Shown here piece after piece: positions 49,955 through 58,756 of a stretch of DNA of 64,000 nucleotides. The translations under genes were made by a program, and so were the position numbers. The notes under the pieces were generated by a model, which saw only the letters and a list, made by a program, of their open reading frames with translations, made no database searches and was not told the DNA's origin. Origin of the DNA: Pantoea latae (GTDB lineage: Bacteria; Pseudomonadota; Gammaproteobacteria; Enterobacterales; Enterobacteriaceae); assembly GCF_002077695.1 (NCBI RefSeq), contig NZ_MWUE01000022.1, forward strand, positions 1 to 64,000, given 5' to 3'. Numbering within the stretch: position 1 is the stretch's first letter; every line of letters begins with the position of its first letter.

Positions 49955-50299
49955 ATGGACCAGATGATAATAGAGGTCGTTTTGCTTAGGAACGATTTTG
50001 ACACTGAGTTTTATGCTCTTCAGATTCGACAGCTGGCTGCACAGTATCAGTCTGGCGCCGAGTTGTCAGAAATCAAGGCTTTGGTGGACAAGTCCATAAA
50101 ATCTATGGAATCTATTCTTCAGTATGACTGTGATTACCAGCTACAGAAATGGTCGGAGCTTTTCGAAAGCCTTCATGCTTACGCTAACAAATTTTCAGAT
50201 CCAGACTGGATGACAGTTATGTCCTATGCCCGAAAGCAAGTAAGCCGTAAGAAAGGCGCAGCGAATGCAAGGCATAAATATCTTCATCAAATCACATGA
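49955..50299 (+). CDS. Hypothetical protein, tandem paralogue 1
   Basis: 114 residues, alpha-helical. TEFYALQIRQLAAQYQSGAE, LSEIKALVDKSIKSMESIL, WSELFESLHAYANKFSDPDW, MSYARKQVSRKKGA. The core matches the next gene (FAMELRKLAGSFQSGKSL..., PRW--I-RHA). Not recognised. It lies between lysis and HNH/packaging genes, a usual site for phage cargo. Confidence 0.55.
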   Translation: MDQMIIEVVLLRNDFDTEFYALQIRQLAAQYQSGAELSEIKALVDKSIKSMESILQYDCDYQLQKWSELFESLHAYANKFSDPDWMTVMSYARKQVSRKKGAANARHKYLHQIT

Positions 50300-50377
50300 A
50301 AATTAGGTTAATTAATAACAGCATTATTGTGATTTGAATGAAAATGCATAGTTTACGCTAACTCAGCGGAGGAAAAT

Positions 50378-50686
50378 TTGGAAGGAACTGAGGTAGATAT
50401 TGAGTACTTTGCCATGGAGCTAAGAAAACTGGCCGGATCATTCCAGTCGGGCAAAAGCCTCAAGGAAACCAAGCATGAGGTCGATCGCCTTATTGTCTCA
50501 ATCAGGAATAAGCTTGGGCCTGACAAAAAGGTTCAGATAAGCTTCTGGACCGCGCTCTTACATCGTCTCGAATTTTGCAATACCCCTAAAGCAGATCCCA
50601 GATGGCTCGTCATCATACGTCATGCAAATTACAGGATAAAATCCAGACTTTATACAGCGATCCATTATCGCCGCCGCTTTAAATAG
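50378..50686 (+). CDS. Hypothetical protein, tandem paralogue 2
   Basis: 102 residues from a TTG start with GCGGAGGAAAAT before it. EYFAMELRKLAGSFQSGKSL, KETKHEVDRLIVSIRNKLG, ADPRWLVIIRHANYRIKSRL. It shares length, helical layout and motif order with the preceding gene, so both come from a duplication. The basic C-terminus suggests nucleic-acid or partner binding. Function unknown. Confidence 0.55.
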   Translation: MEGTEVDIEYFAMELRKLAGSFQSGKSLKETKHEVDRLIVSIRNKLGPDKKVQISFWTALLHRLEFCNTPKADPRWLVIIRHANYRIKSRLYTAIHYRRRFK

Positions 50687-50710
50687 TGAAGTAAAAAAAG
50701 AATGAATAGG

Positions 50711-50730
50711 CCGCCTCTGGGCGGTTTTTT
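50711..50730 (+). terminator. Terminator before HNH gene
   Basis: CCGCC, loop, GGGCGG, then six T residues, 13 bp before the HNH start. Confidence 0.7.
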
Positions 50731-50742
50731 ATTGGGGCGCTC

Positions 50743-51093
50743 ATGCCATCAGCTATCGCTCGCGCATGCCGAAAACTTGGCTGCGGGAAGACTACAACAG
50801 ACCGATCAGGCTACTGTGATGACCATCGCAATGAAGGCTGGCAGCAGCATCAGCGTGGACAGAGCCGACACCAGCGTGGCTATGGCAGTAAGTGGGATGT
50901 TATTCGTGTACGCATCCTGAAGCGTGACCGGTATGTATGCCAGCAGTGCCTGGCGAACGGCAGGCCGGTACCAGCATCGACTGTAGACCACATCAAACCT
51001 AAGGCACATGGTGGCACCGATGAAGATAGTAATCTTCAGGCTTTATGTTGGTCATGCCACAGAGCCAAGACGGCAACGGAGAGAAACAAATGA
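50743..51093 (+). CDS. HNH endonuclease (HK97 gp74-like)
   Basis: 116 residues. RYVCQQCLANGRPVPASTVD, HIKPKAHGGTDEDSNLQALC, WSCHRAKTATER: two CxxC pairs bind zinc and the VDHIKP histidine with the later Asn/His form the HNH site. The N-terminal part has extra Cys/His residues. HK97-type phages need such an HNH protein for terminase function at cos. It lies just before the cos/terminase region, as expected. The stop overlaps the next start. Confidence 0.9.
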   Translation: MPSAIARACRKLGCGKTTTDRSGYCDDHRNEGWQQHQRGQSRHQRGYGSKWDVIRVRILKRDRYVCQQCLANGRPVPASTVDHIKPKAHGGTDEDSNLQALCWSCHRAKTATERNK

Positions 51094-51275
51094 ATGCTGA
51101 CCAACAAACACTGCTGATGTTCAAAGGCTTGATTGCATCTATGCCTGAAGAATCCCAGGTAAAAGTGAAGCAAGCAGAAGATAAGCTGCGCGTTGTATTG
51201 AGCGAATATCCTGAAGGAGAAGCTTTGGTAGCTTTTGGACTGATTGGGGCGCAATTACAGACCGAATCGCCATAA
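51090..51275 (+). CDS. Small phage protein before terminase
   Basis: 61 residues from the ATG at 51090 (ACGGAGAGAAACAA before it, overlapping the HNH stop): MNADQQTLLMFKGLIASMPE, EALVAFGLIGAQLQTES. Helical and acidic. Proteins of this type are frequent between HNH and terminase in HK97-like phages. Function unknown. Confidence 0.6.
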   Translation: MNADQQTLLMFKGLIASMPEESQVKVKQAEDKLRVVLSEYPEGEALVAFGLIGAQLQTESP

Positions 51276-51436
51276 GTGAGAATAAATATCATTTAAGGAA
51301 ATTCAGGGGATAGGGCGGGTAAAAACTTCAGGGCTTTGGGTCTAAAGGACCGCCGCCTAACCTTTTTTCACACCGCCGCAGGTTAGAAAACTTTTTTTGG
51401 GGTCCCCCAACCAGTAATTAATAGGAGTTTTCGATT
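51276..51436. other. Probable cos region of prophage 2
   Basis: 160 bp without genes just before the small terminase gene. GC-rich segments GGTCTAAAGGACCGCCGCC and GGGGTCCCCC stand out from their surroundings, as expected for the cos site of an HK97-like phage. The cut position cannot be given. Confidence 0.4.
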
Positions 51437-51910
51437 ATGCCAGGACCACCGAAAACCCCGACACATCTGGCTTTGGTGAAGGGGAACCCATCAAAACGGG
51501 CAGTAAATAAAAAAGAGCCAAAACCGCCTTCTGGGGTACCCCCAATTCCGAAGCATTTCGACAAGATGGGGAAGTACTGGTTTAAGCGAATTGGCGAAGA
51601 GCTTGATGCGGTCGGCGTGATGACCACCCTCGACGGCAAAGCGCTTGAATTGCTGATCGAGGCTTACACCGAGTACCGGCAACACTGCGACGTTCTGGCC
51701 GAGGAGGGATACACCTATAAAACGGTGTCAGCTACTGGCGAGGAGATCGTGAAGGCACACCCTGCAGCAGTAATGAAGTCCGATGCCTGGAAGCGCATCA
51801 GGGCAATGCTCGCTGAATTCGGTATGACCCCGTCCAGCCGATCAAAGGTTGGCGCAAAAGGTCCGGCTGAGGCCGATCCCCTGGAAGAATTTCTGAAAAA
51901 GCGCAAATGA
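51437..51910 (+). CDS. Terminase small subunit, P27 family
   Basis: 157 residues. MPGPPKTPTHLALVKGNPSK is the family start, followed by GKYWFKRIGEELDAVGVMTT and LIEAYTEYRQHCDVL. The C-terminus (FGMTPSSRSKVG) is typical. It binds cos DNA and works with the large subunit three bases downstream of its stop. ATAGGAGTTTTCGATT precedes the ATG. Confidence 0.88.
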   Translation: MPGPPKTPTHLALVKGNPSKRAVNKKEPKPPSGVPPIPKHFDKMGKYWFKRIGEELDAVGVMTTLDGKALELLIEAYTEYRQHCDVLAEEGYTYKTVSATGEEIVKAHPAAVMKSDAWKRIRAMLAEFGMTPSSRSKVGAKGPAEADPLEEFLKKRK

Positions 51911-51913
51911 TGA

Positions 51914-53644
51914 ATGGCAACCGTCCAAGCTGGTATCCAGTACGCCGAGCGCGTGCTGTCTGGCGAGATTGTTGCTGGCGAACTGGTGCGCCTGGCGTGT
52001 CAGCGATTCCTTAATGATTTAGAGCATGGGCCGGAACGCGGTATCTACTTCAGTGAGGACCGCGCTCAGCACATTCTCGACTTTTATAATTTTGTTCCGC
52101 ACGTTAAAGGCGCGCTGGCGGGTAAGCCGATTGAGCTTATGCCGTGGCACATCTTCATCCTGATAAACCTGTTTGGCTTCATCATCCCTCTGATTGATGA
52201 AACAACGGGCGAGCAGGTAATGGACGATGACGGCGATCCGGTTATGGTTCGCCGGTTTCGCACTGCCTATAACGAAGTGGCGCGTAAAAACGCTAAGTCT
52301 ACCGTCTCGTCTGGTATTGGCCTTTATATGACCGGCGCGGACGGCGAGGGCGGCGCTGAGGTTTATTCAGCTGCAACGACTCGCGATCAAGCACGCATCG
52401 TCTTTGATGACGCCAAAAACATGATTAAGAAAGCGCCCCGCACGCTGGGGCGGCTTTTTGGTCACGTCAAACTGAACATTCACCAGGAGAGAACGGCTTC
52501 GAAGTTTGAGCCGCTTTCCAGTGACGCCAATAACCTCGACGGCCTGAATATTCACTGCGGCATAGTCGATGAGCTGCACGCTCACCGCACCCGTGATGTT
52601 TGGGACGTGCTGGAAACAGCAACGGGTGCGCGTCTTCAGTCGCTGCTGTTCGCCATCACCACAGCGGGAACCAACAAAGAGGGTATCTGTTTCGAGCAGC
52701 GCGATTACGCCATTAAGGTGCTGCGCGGCGTGGTGGACGATGACACGTATTTTGCTGTCATTTACACGCTGGACGAAGACGACGATCCCTTTGATGAAGC
52801 GAACTGGCCGAAAGCCAACCCCGGACTCGGTGTCTGTAAGCGCTGGGATGACATGCGCCGCCTGGCGAAAAAGGCGAAAGAGCAGGTCGCCGCGCGCCCG
52901 AACTTTTTCACCAAGCATCTGAACATCTGGGTCACAGCTGAAAGCGCATGGATGGACATGGATCGCTGGGCGAAGATGACGGCCACTGCCGAAGAGGCTC
53001 AGCGTAAAGGCTGGCCACTTTGGGTCGGTGTGGACCTCGCAAACAAAATTGATATTTGCGCTGCTGTAAAAACCTGGCGTGACCCTACAGGGGAAACGCA
53101 TATGCAGCCCCGCTTCTGGCTGCCAGAGGGGCGTATAGAAACGGCACCTAACCATATTGCTGAGCTTTACCGCAAGTGGGCCGATGCCGGTTACCTTGAG
53201 CTGACAGACGGGGATGTTATCGACCATGGGGTGATCAAAGCCGAAATAGTGGAGTGGGTTAAAGGCGAGAACATCAAAGAGATCGCATTCGACCCTTGGA
53301 GCGCATTGCAATTTAGCCTGGCGTTAGCCGAAGAAGGCTTACCGCTGGTTGAAGTGCCGCAGACGGTCAAAAACCTGTCTGAGTCCATGAAGTCAGTTCA
53401 GGCAGAGATATACGGCAATAAATTTCATCATGACGGGAATCCCGTCATGACCTGGATGATGTCGAATATCACAGTCAAGCCTGACAAAAATGACAACATC
53501 TTCCCGAACAAATCCACGCCGGAAAACAAAATTGACGGTCCCGTTGCATTATTCACTGCCAAGAGCCGACTTCTGGTGAATGGCGGCGGTGATGCGCAGG
53601 ACCTGAGCGGCTTCTTTGAAAATCCGATAATGATAGGTTTCTGA
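51914..53644 (+). CDS. Terminase large subunit, HK97 type
   Basis: 576 residues, Terminase_1 family. NEVARKNAKSTVSSGIGLYM holds the Walker A variant, HCGIVDELHAH the Walker B with catalytic Glu, and LLFAITTAGTNKEG the coupling motif. The C-terminal RNase H-like nuclease has VGVDLANKIDICA and AFDPWSALQF with the acidic residues. It packages DNA into proheads. Overlaps the portal start by one base. Confidence 0.93.
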   Translation: MATVQAGIQYAERVLSGEIVAGELVRLACQRFLNDLEHGPERGIYFSEDRAQHILDFYNFVPHVKGALAGKPIELMPWHIFILINLFGFIIPLIDETTGEQVMDDDGDPVMVRRFRTAYNEVARKNAKSTVSSGIGLYMTGADGEGGAEVYSAATTRDQARIVFDDAKNMIKKAPRTLGRLFGHVKLNIHQERTASKFEPLSSDANNLDGLNIHCGIVDELHAHRTRDVWDVLETATGARLQSLLFAITTAGTNKEGICFEQRDYAIKVLRGVVDDDTYFAVIYTLDEDDDPFDEANWPKANPGLGVCKRWDDMRRLAKKAKEQVAARPNFFTKHLNIWVTAESAWMDMDRWAKMTATAEEAQRKGWPLWVGVDLANKIDICAAVKTWRDPTGETHMQPRFWLPEGRIETAPNHIAELYRKWADAGYLELTDGDVIDHGVIKAEIVEWVKGENIKEIAFDPWSALQFSLALAEEGLPLVEVPQTVKNLSESMKSVQAEIYGNKFHHDGNPVMTWMMSNITVKPDKNDNIFPNKSTPENKIDGPVALFTAKSRLLVNGGGDAQDLSGFFENPIMIGF

Positions 53645-54948
53645 TGAAAAAGAATAAGCAGCCTGGCAAGGTAAAAAGCGCCTTGCTTAACTGGCTCGGT
53701 GTCCCTATCAGTCTGACGACCGGGACATTCTGGGAGGAATGGTTAGGCATGAGCAGCAGCGGAAAGGTGGTGTCGGCTGATAAAGCGATCCACCTTTCTG
53801 CCGTCTGGGCCTGCGTCAGACTTCTGAGCGAGTCGGTTTCAACCCTGCCACTTAAAATTTACGCGCGGCAGGCAGACGGTTCACGAAAGCCAGCAACGGA
53901 TCATCCGGTCTATCAGGTGCTATGCCGGCGCCCAAATATGGAAATGACGCCTTCGCGATTCATGCTGATGCTGGTGGCCAGTATCTGCCTGCGCGGCAAC
54001 GCCTTCATTGAAAAAAAGATGATAGGCAGCAAGCTCGTTTCGCTCGTTCCGCTGTTACCACAGAATATGGTGGTGAAGCGCCTCGAAAACGGCCGGCTGG
54101 AATACACCTATACCGAAAACGGACAGAAGCGAGTTATTCCAGAAAAAAACCTGATGCATATTCGCGGGTTTGGTCTTGATGGTGTCTGCGGAATGATGCC
54201 AATGAGGGAAGGGCGCGACGTTATCGGGGCGGCAATGGCCGTTGAGGAGTCAGCAGCAAAAATATTCGAAAACGGGCTGCAAAGTTCAGGTTTTTTGTCC
54301 GCTGAACAGGCCTTGGACGCAGAGCAGCGCGAACGGCTGCGGGGCTACATGCAGGCGTTTACCGGTTCCAAAAATGCCGGAAAGATTATGGTTCTGGAAG
54401 GCGGGCTGAAGTATCAGAACGTCACGATGAACCCTGAAGCGGCGCAGATGCTGGAATCGCGGGCGTTCAGCATTGAAGAAATCTGCCGCTGGTTTCGCGT
54501 GCCAGCATTTATGGTGGGGCATGCGGATAAGCAAAGCAGCTGGGCTTCCAGTGTTGAGGGGATGAACCTGCAGTTCCTGACCAACACGCTGCGCCCGCTG
54601 CTGGTAAATATAGAACAAGAGATTTCCCGCTGTCTGCTTGATGGCGATGATGATTTGTTTGCTGAATTCTCTGTTGAGGGGCTACTGCGCGCTGACAGCG
54701 CCGGGCGCTCTGCGTATTACACGACCGCGCTGCAAAATGGCTGGATGTCACGTAATGACGTTCGCCGCCTGGAGAACATGCCTCCGATTGAAGGTGGTGA
54801 TCTCTACACCGTGCAGCTCAACCTGACGCCGCTGGAAGACCTGAAACAAAACAGCAAGGCAGCGCAGGCGGCAAACCTTCTCAAGGTCCATAACTTCGTT
54901 TTTCCTGATATTCCGTTCGAACAATCCCCGCTGAAACAGGCGGCTTAG
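53644..54948 (+). CDS. Portal protein, HK97 family
   Basis: 434 residues, Phage_portal (HK97 gp3). VWACVRLLSESVSTLPLKIY, RPNMEMTPSRFMLMLVASIC, HIRGFGLDGVCGMMPM and WFRVPAFMVGHADKQSSWAS are family motifs. It forms the dodecameric DNA gate. First in the head gene block, coupled to the terminase. Confidence 0.93.
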   Translation: MKKNKQPGKVKSALLNWLGVPISLTTGTFWEEWLGMSSSGKVVSADKAIHLSAVWACVRLLSESVSTLPLKIYARQADGSRKPATDHPVYQVLCRRPNMEMTPSRFMLMLVASICLRGNAFIEKKMIGSKLVSLVPLLPQNMVVKRLENGRLEYTYTENGQKRVIPEKNLMHIRGFGLDGVCGMMPMREGRDVIGAAMAVEESAAKIFENGLQSSGFLSAEQALDAEQRERLRGYMQAFTGSKNAGKIMVLEGGLKYQNVTMNPEAAQMLESRAFSIEEICRWFRVPAFMVGHADKQSSWASSVEGMNLQFLTNTLRPLLVNIEQEISRCLLDGDDDLFAEFSVEGLLRADSAGRSAYYTTALQNGWMSRNDVRRLENMPPIEGGDLYTVQLNLTPLEDLKQNSKAAQAANLLKVHNFVFPDIPFEQSPLKQAA

Positions 54949-54959
54949 GAGCTATTCCC

Positions 54960-55808
54960 ATGACACTGAAAAGCCTTCCGGCAGCGCCGGCGGGGCGGCC
55001 TTCTGCGCTCTCAAAACGGGACCTGCCGTCTGCCGCTATGGAACGCTGGAACGGCGGCATCAAAGCTGCCAAGTCCGATGACAACAGCATTTCTATTTTT
55101 GACGTAATCGGCGCGGATTACTGGGGAGAAGGCGTAACGGCCAGCCGCATAGCTGGTGCGCTGCGTTCGCTCAACGGGGCTGACGTAACGGTCAATGTCA
55201 ACTCGCCGGGTGGCGACATGTTCGAAGGCCTGGCGATTTATAACCTGCTGCGCGAGTACGAAGGAAAAGTAACGGTGAAGGTGCTGGGTCTTGCGGCTTC
55301 AGCGGCCTCCATCATTGCGATGGCCGGGGACGATATTCAGATCGGGCGCGGCGCGTTCCTGATGATCCACAACTGCTGGGTTTATGCGATGGGTAATCGC
55401 CATGACCTGGCGCAAATCGCGTCGGACATGGAGCCTTTCGACAAGGCTATGGGCGATATCTATTCGGTGCGAACCGGCCTCAGCAAAGAGGAGGTCGCCT
55501 CGATGATGGACGGAGAAACCTATATCGGCGGCAGTGACGCAGTTGATAAAGGTTTTGCCGATCGCCTCCTTTCCGCTGACGAAATTTCCGACGACGACGA
55601 CAGCCCTGAGGCGGCGCTGCGCAAGCTCGATGCGCTGCTGGCTAAGACTGATACCCCGCGTTCTGAGCGGCGCAAACTGTTAAAAGCTTTATCCGGCAGC
55701 AAGCCAGGCGCTGCTGCCACTCCTGAAGGTATGCCGGGCGCTACCGACGAAATCAACCCTGAAAATATCAAAACTCTTGAAGCCGCTCTGTCGGCGTTCG
55801 GCAAATAA
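54960..55808 (+). CDS. ClpP-like prohead protease
   Basis: 282 residues, S14 family. NSPGGDMFEG is the oxyanion region, LAASAASIIAMAG carries catalytic Ser near 114, and FLMIHNCW His near 137. The acidic C-terminus may be the scaffold part. It matures the prohead. HK97 itself uses an S78 protease, so this is a different solution in an otherwise HK97-like set. Here the protease is separate from the capsid gene, unlike prophage 1. Confidence 0.9.
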   Translation: MTLKSLPAAPAGRPSALSKRDLPSAAMERWNGGIKAAKSDDNSISIFDVIGADYWGEGVTASRIAGALRSLNGADVTVNVNSPGGDMFEGLAIYNLLREYEGKVTVKVLGLAASAASIIAMAGDDIQIGRGAFLMIHNCWVYAMGNRHDLAQIASDMEPFDKAMGDIYSVRTGLSKEEVASMMDGETYIGGSDAVDKGFADRLLSADEISDDDDSPEAALRKLDALLAKTDTPRSERRKLLKALSGSKPGAAATPEGMPGATDEINPENIKTLEAALSAFGK

Positions 55809-55817
55809 GGAAACTCC

Positions 55818-57035
55818 ATGTCTGAAGTAAACGAAATTCTGAAAAAAGTTACCGCCAGTATTGAAGAGGCAAACGGTAAGTTCAGTGCAAAAGCCGAAGA
55901 GGCGCTGAAAGAGGCTAAAAAATCCGGCTCACTTTCCGAAGAAACTAAGGCTGCTGTAGATAAAATGGCATCTGAGTTTAACGCGCTGCGCGAAGCGGAA
56001 AAGACGCTGAAGGCTGCTCTGGGCGATCTGGAGCAGCATGTTGCCAATATGCCGCTGAACGCTGCTAAAAAAGTGGCAGAGACGGTTGGTCAGGTGGTTA
56101 TCAGCAATGAAGCACTGAAAGCCTTTGCGGCCAGCGTGGAGGGCGGCAAGCGTGTCAGCGTGCCGGTTAACGCTGCGCTCCTGTCCACTGATGTTGCTGA
56201 TGGGGTGGTTGAACCCCAACGGCTGCCGGGCATTGACGCCGCGCCTAAGCAGCGCCTGTTTATCCGCGATTTGATCGCACCAGGCCGGACTGCCTCACCT
56301 GCTATCTTTTGGGTGCAGCAGACCGGATTTACTAACGCGGCAAAAGTCGTACCAGAAGGTACTACGAAGCCTTACAGCGACATTCAGTTCGCAACCAAAA
56401 TCACCGCAGTATCTACCGTCGCGCACTTGTTTAAAGCATCTAAGCAGATTCTGGATGATTTCTCGCAACTTCAGTCAACGGTCGATACAGAGCTTCGTTT
56501 TGGCCTGAAATATGCCGAAGAGCAGGAAATCCTTTTCGGCGACGGTACCGGTGTGCATCTACACGGCATTGTCCCCCAGGCCTCTGCATTTGATCCTGCC
56601 TTTAGCGTTGAGCAGCAGAATGGTATCGACGATCTGCGTCTGGCAATGCTGCAGGCTCAGCTGGCGCGTTTTCCGGCATCCGGTCACGTTCTGCACTTCA
56701 TCGACTGGGCGAAGATCGAGCTGACCAAAGACACGCTGGGACGCTATATCCTGGCGAACCCGTCAGCGCTCACCGGCCCGACACTGTGGGGCCTGCCTGT
56801 TGTGGCCACCGAGGCCGCCGCGTTCCAGGGCAAGTTCCTGACCGGCGCCTTCAATGCCGCGGCGCAGCTTTTCGACCGTGAAGACGCCAACGTGGTTATC
56901 TCCACCGAGAACGCTGACGACTTCGAGAAGAACATGATCTCTATCCGCTGTGAAGAGCGCCTGGCGCTGGCCGTTAAGCGTCCTGAAGCTTTTATCTACG
57001 GCTCATTTACCGCACCGGCAGCCGCTGGCGCATAA
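55818..57035 (+). CDS. Major capsid protein, HK97 type
   Basis: 405 residues. Residues 1-105 form a charged helical delta domain (EILKKVTASIEEANGKFSAK) that would act as scaffold and be removed. The capsid proper begins around residue 110 with ALKAFAASVEGGKRVSVPVN, then LPGIDAAPKQRLFIRDLIAP, ASKQILDDFSQLQSTVDTEL and EEQEILFGDGTGVHLHGI, as in HK97 gp5. AAGGAAACTCC precedes the ATG. Confidence 0.93.
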   Translation: MSEVNEILKKVTASIEEANGKFSAKAEEALKEAKKSGSLSEETKAAVDKMASEFNALREAEKTLKAALGDLEQHVANMPLNAAKKVAETVGQVVISNEALKAFAASVEGGKRVSVPVNAALLSTDVADGVVEPQRLPGIDAAPKQRLFIRDLIAPGRTASPAIFWVQQTGFTNAAKVVPEGTTKPYSDIQFATKITAVSTVAHLFKASKQILDDFSQLQSTVDTELRFGLKYAEEQEILFGDGTGVHLHGIVPQASAFDPAFSVEQQNGIDDLRLAMLQAQLARFPASGHVLHFIDWAKIELTKDTLGRYILANPSALTGPTLWGLPVVATEAAAFQGKFLTGAFNAAAQLFDREDANVVISTENADDFEKNMISIRCEERLALAVKRPEAFIYGSFTAPAAAGA

Positions 57036-57081
57036 CTCCTGACGGCGGCCTGAGGGCCGCCAGTGCAATGAGGAAACAGCC

Positions 57082-57264
57082 ATGAAACTGCGATCCATCA
57101 AGCCCATCTACCACCAGGGCGAGGTACTGACCGAGGGCACCACGTTTGAAACGCTGGAGCAGCACGGCCGCGAGCTTATCCAGCGGGGCTATGCCGAGGA
57201 ACCGGGCGCGAAAAAAGAGTCCGGCGACGATGGCAGCACCAAAGGCAAGGCGAAAACAAAGTAA
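57082..57264 (+). CDS. Small head-region protein
   Basis: 60 residues: MKLRSIKPIYHQGEVLTEGT, FETLEQHGRELIQRGYAEEP and a lysine-rich tail. It resembles a small family often found between capsid and connector genes (compact strand-helix with ...ELI-RGYA). Function unknown; perhaps a head accessory. AGGAAACAGCC precedes the ATG. Confidence 0.6.
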   Translation: MKLRSIKPIYHQGEVLTEGTTFETLEQHGRELIQRGYAEEPGAKKESGDDGSTKGKAKTK

Positions 57265-57273
57265 GGGGTAATT

Positions 57274-57600
57274 ATGCTGACCGTTGATCAGGTAAAGCAT
57301 CACTGCAATATCGAGCAGGATTTTACCGAGGATGATGCCTGGCTGGCGGCCCGCATAAAGGCGGCGGTGCGGTACGTGGAAAACTCTACCCGCCGCACGC
57401 TTTATGAAAATGCCGCCGATCCTCTTTATCTGGCCGACCCGGACGCGCTGCTGTACGGCGAAGATATTGAAACCGCCATGCTGATGCTAATTGCGCACTG
57501 GTATGCAAATCGCGAGGCGGTGGTGACCGGTGTCAGTGTAGCCACGCCGGATTTTGCCGTTGAAGCTTTTCTTCAGCCCTACAGGATTTATGGCGTATGA
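57274..57600 (+). CDS. Head-tail connector (gp6-like)
   Basis: 108 residues. MLTVDQVKHHCNIEQDFTED, DAWLAARIKAAVRYVENSTR and a final LLMLIAHWYANREAVVTG-type helix match the HK97 gp6 connector family. It forms a ring under the portal. It overlaps the next gene by ATGA. Confidence 0.85.
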   Translation: MLTVDQVKHHCNIEQDFTEDDAWLAARIKAAVRYVENSTRRTLYENAADPLYLADPDALLYGEDIETAMLMLIAHWYANREAVVTGVSVATPDFAVEAFLQPYRIYGV

Positions 57601-57938
57601 GAGCAGGACCCATGCGTTACCGCGTGACGTTGCAGAAACCCGCATCCGGGCGCCTTCCATCTGGTCAGCCGGCAATCGGCTGGACGGATGTGAAAAGCAT
57701 TCGCGCAGCCATCTCTGATGTCTCAGGCCGTGAGTTGCTTAATTCAGGCGCTGAGTTATCCGGGACCACGTCCCGCATATGGTTGCGTCGTATTGCGGGC
57801 ATCACGATCACATCGGGTTGGCGGCTTGTGCATAATCCGCCAACGGGAGAAGGTGAGGTTTACGACATTAAATCAGTCACGCGTGCCGAGAACGGCGCCC
57901 GGCTTGAGCTGATGTGCGAAAGGGGGGTTAAGCAGTGA
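57597..57938 (+). CDS. Head closure protein (SPP1 gp16-like)
   Basis: 113 residues. MRYRVTLQKPASGRLPSGQP, GWTDVKSIRAAISDVSGREL, and a beta-rich end VYDIKSVTRAENGARLELMC are typical of the phage head-tail joining family. The ATG at 57597 overlaps the previous stop; an ATG at 57612 is an alternative start. It seals the packaged head. Confidence 0.82.
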   Translation: MRAGPMRYRVTLQKPASGRLPSGQPAIGWTDVKSIRAAISDVSGRELLNSGAELSGTTSRIWLRRIAGITITSGWRLVHNPPTGEGEVYDIKSVTRAENGARLELMCERGVKQ

Positions 57939-58384
57939 TTTCGACAAATCTGGATTTTTCCGGGCTAAACGATATTGCAAAGGACCTTGAAGCGCTCAGT
58001 AAGGCGGAAAACAACAAGGTATTGCGGGACGCCACGCGGGCAGGGGCTGAGGTATTGAAAGAGGAAGTTATTGCCAAAGCGCCAGTCAGAACCGGGAAGC
58101 TCAAGCGAAACGTAGTCGTTATGACGCAGAAGGCGCGCAGGCGCGGTGATATCTCTTCCGGCGTCCATATCCGAGGCGTTAATCCCGCAACGGGGAACAG
58201 CGATAAATCAATGAAAGCAGGCGATCCTAAAAATGCTTTCTACTGGCGATTTGTTGAAATGGGGACGTCAAAAATGCCCGCGCACCCCTTTGTCCGCCCC
58301 GCTTTTGACGTCCGGCAGGAAGAGGCGACGCAGGCTGCGCTGGCGCGAATGAATCAGGCGATAGATGAGGTTTTGTCAAAATGA
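57935..58384 (+). CDS. HK97 gp10-family tail completion protein
   Basis: 149 residues from a GTG overlapping the previous stop. GAEVLKEEVIAKAPVRTGKL, KRNVVVMTQKARRRGDISSG and FYWRFVEMGTSKMPAHPFVR are the hallmarks of the HK97 gp10 family. It acts at the tail top, comparable to lambda Z. It overlaps the next gene by ATGA. Confidence 0.88.
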   Translation: MISTNLDFSGLNDIAKDLEALSKAENNKVLRDATRAGAEVLKEEVIAKAPVRTGKLKRNVVVMTQKARRRGDISSGVHIRGVNPATGNSDKSMKAGDPKNAFYWRFVEMGTSKMPAHPFVRPAFDVRQEEATQAALARMNQAIDEVLSK

Positions 58385-58710
58385 CAGAAGCCGATGTTTA
58401 CCCATTGATTAGCGATGTTGCTGGCGGGAACGTGTTTCCGTATGTCGCACCATCGGGAACGGCCGCGCCCTGGGTTGTATTCCTCTTTCCATCAGGAGTG
58501 GCCAGTGACGTGTTCTGTGGGCAGGCCGAAACAGCCAGCACGTTACAGATAGATGCCTGGGCGCAGTCCATTGATGAAGCGCGAACCCTGCGATCCCAAA
58601 TACGCGCAGCGCTCGCGCCGCTTAACTCCGTCTCTCTCAATGAAATGAATGATTTCGAGCCTGATACGGCCCTTTACCGGGCAACGCTTGAAGTTCAGCT
58701 CTGGGATTAA
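58381..58710 (+). CDS. Tail terminator-like protein (DUF3168)
   Basis: 109 residues. VYPLISDVAGGNVFPYVAPS, PWVVFLFPSGVASDVFCGQA and LQIDAWAQSIDEARTLRSQI are characteristic of DUF3168, equivalent to lambda U. It ends the tail tube and binds the head. A terminator follows. Confidence 0.85.
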   Translation: MTEADVYPLISDVAGGNVFPYVAPSGTAAPWVVFLFPSGVASDVFCGQAETASTLQIDAWAQSIDEARTLRSQIRAALAPLNSVSLNEMNDFEPDTALYRATLEVQLWD

Positions 58711-58719
58711 CCCCTGATG

Positions 58720-58741
58720 CCGCCTCCGGGCGGTTTTTTAT
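58720..58741 (+). terminator. Terminator inside late operon
   Basis: CCGCC, loop TCCG, GGCGG, followed by six T residues, just before the tail tube gene. Confidence 0.75.
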
Positions 58742-58756
58742 TATCTGGAGATCACC

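Noticed and set aside
52367..53311. 314-residue open frame antisense to the large terminase gene
   Set aside because: It is fully covered by a well-supported gene with conserved motifs, has no ribosome site and shows no known domain; a codon-bias shadow.
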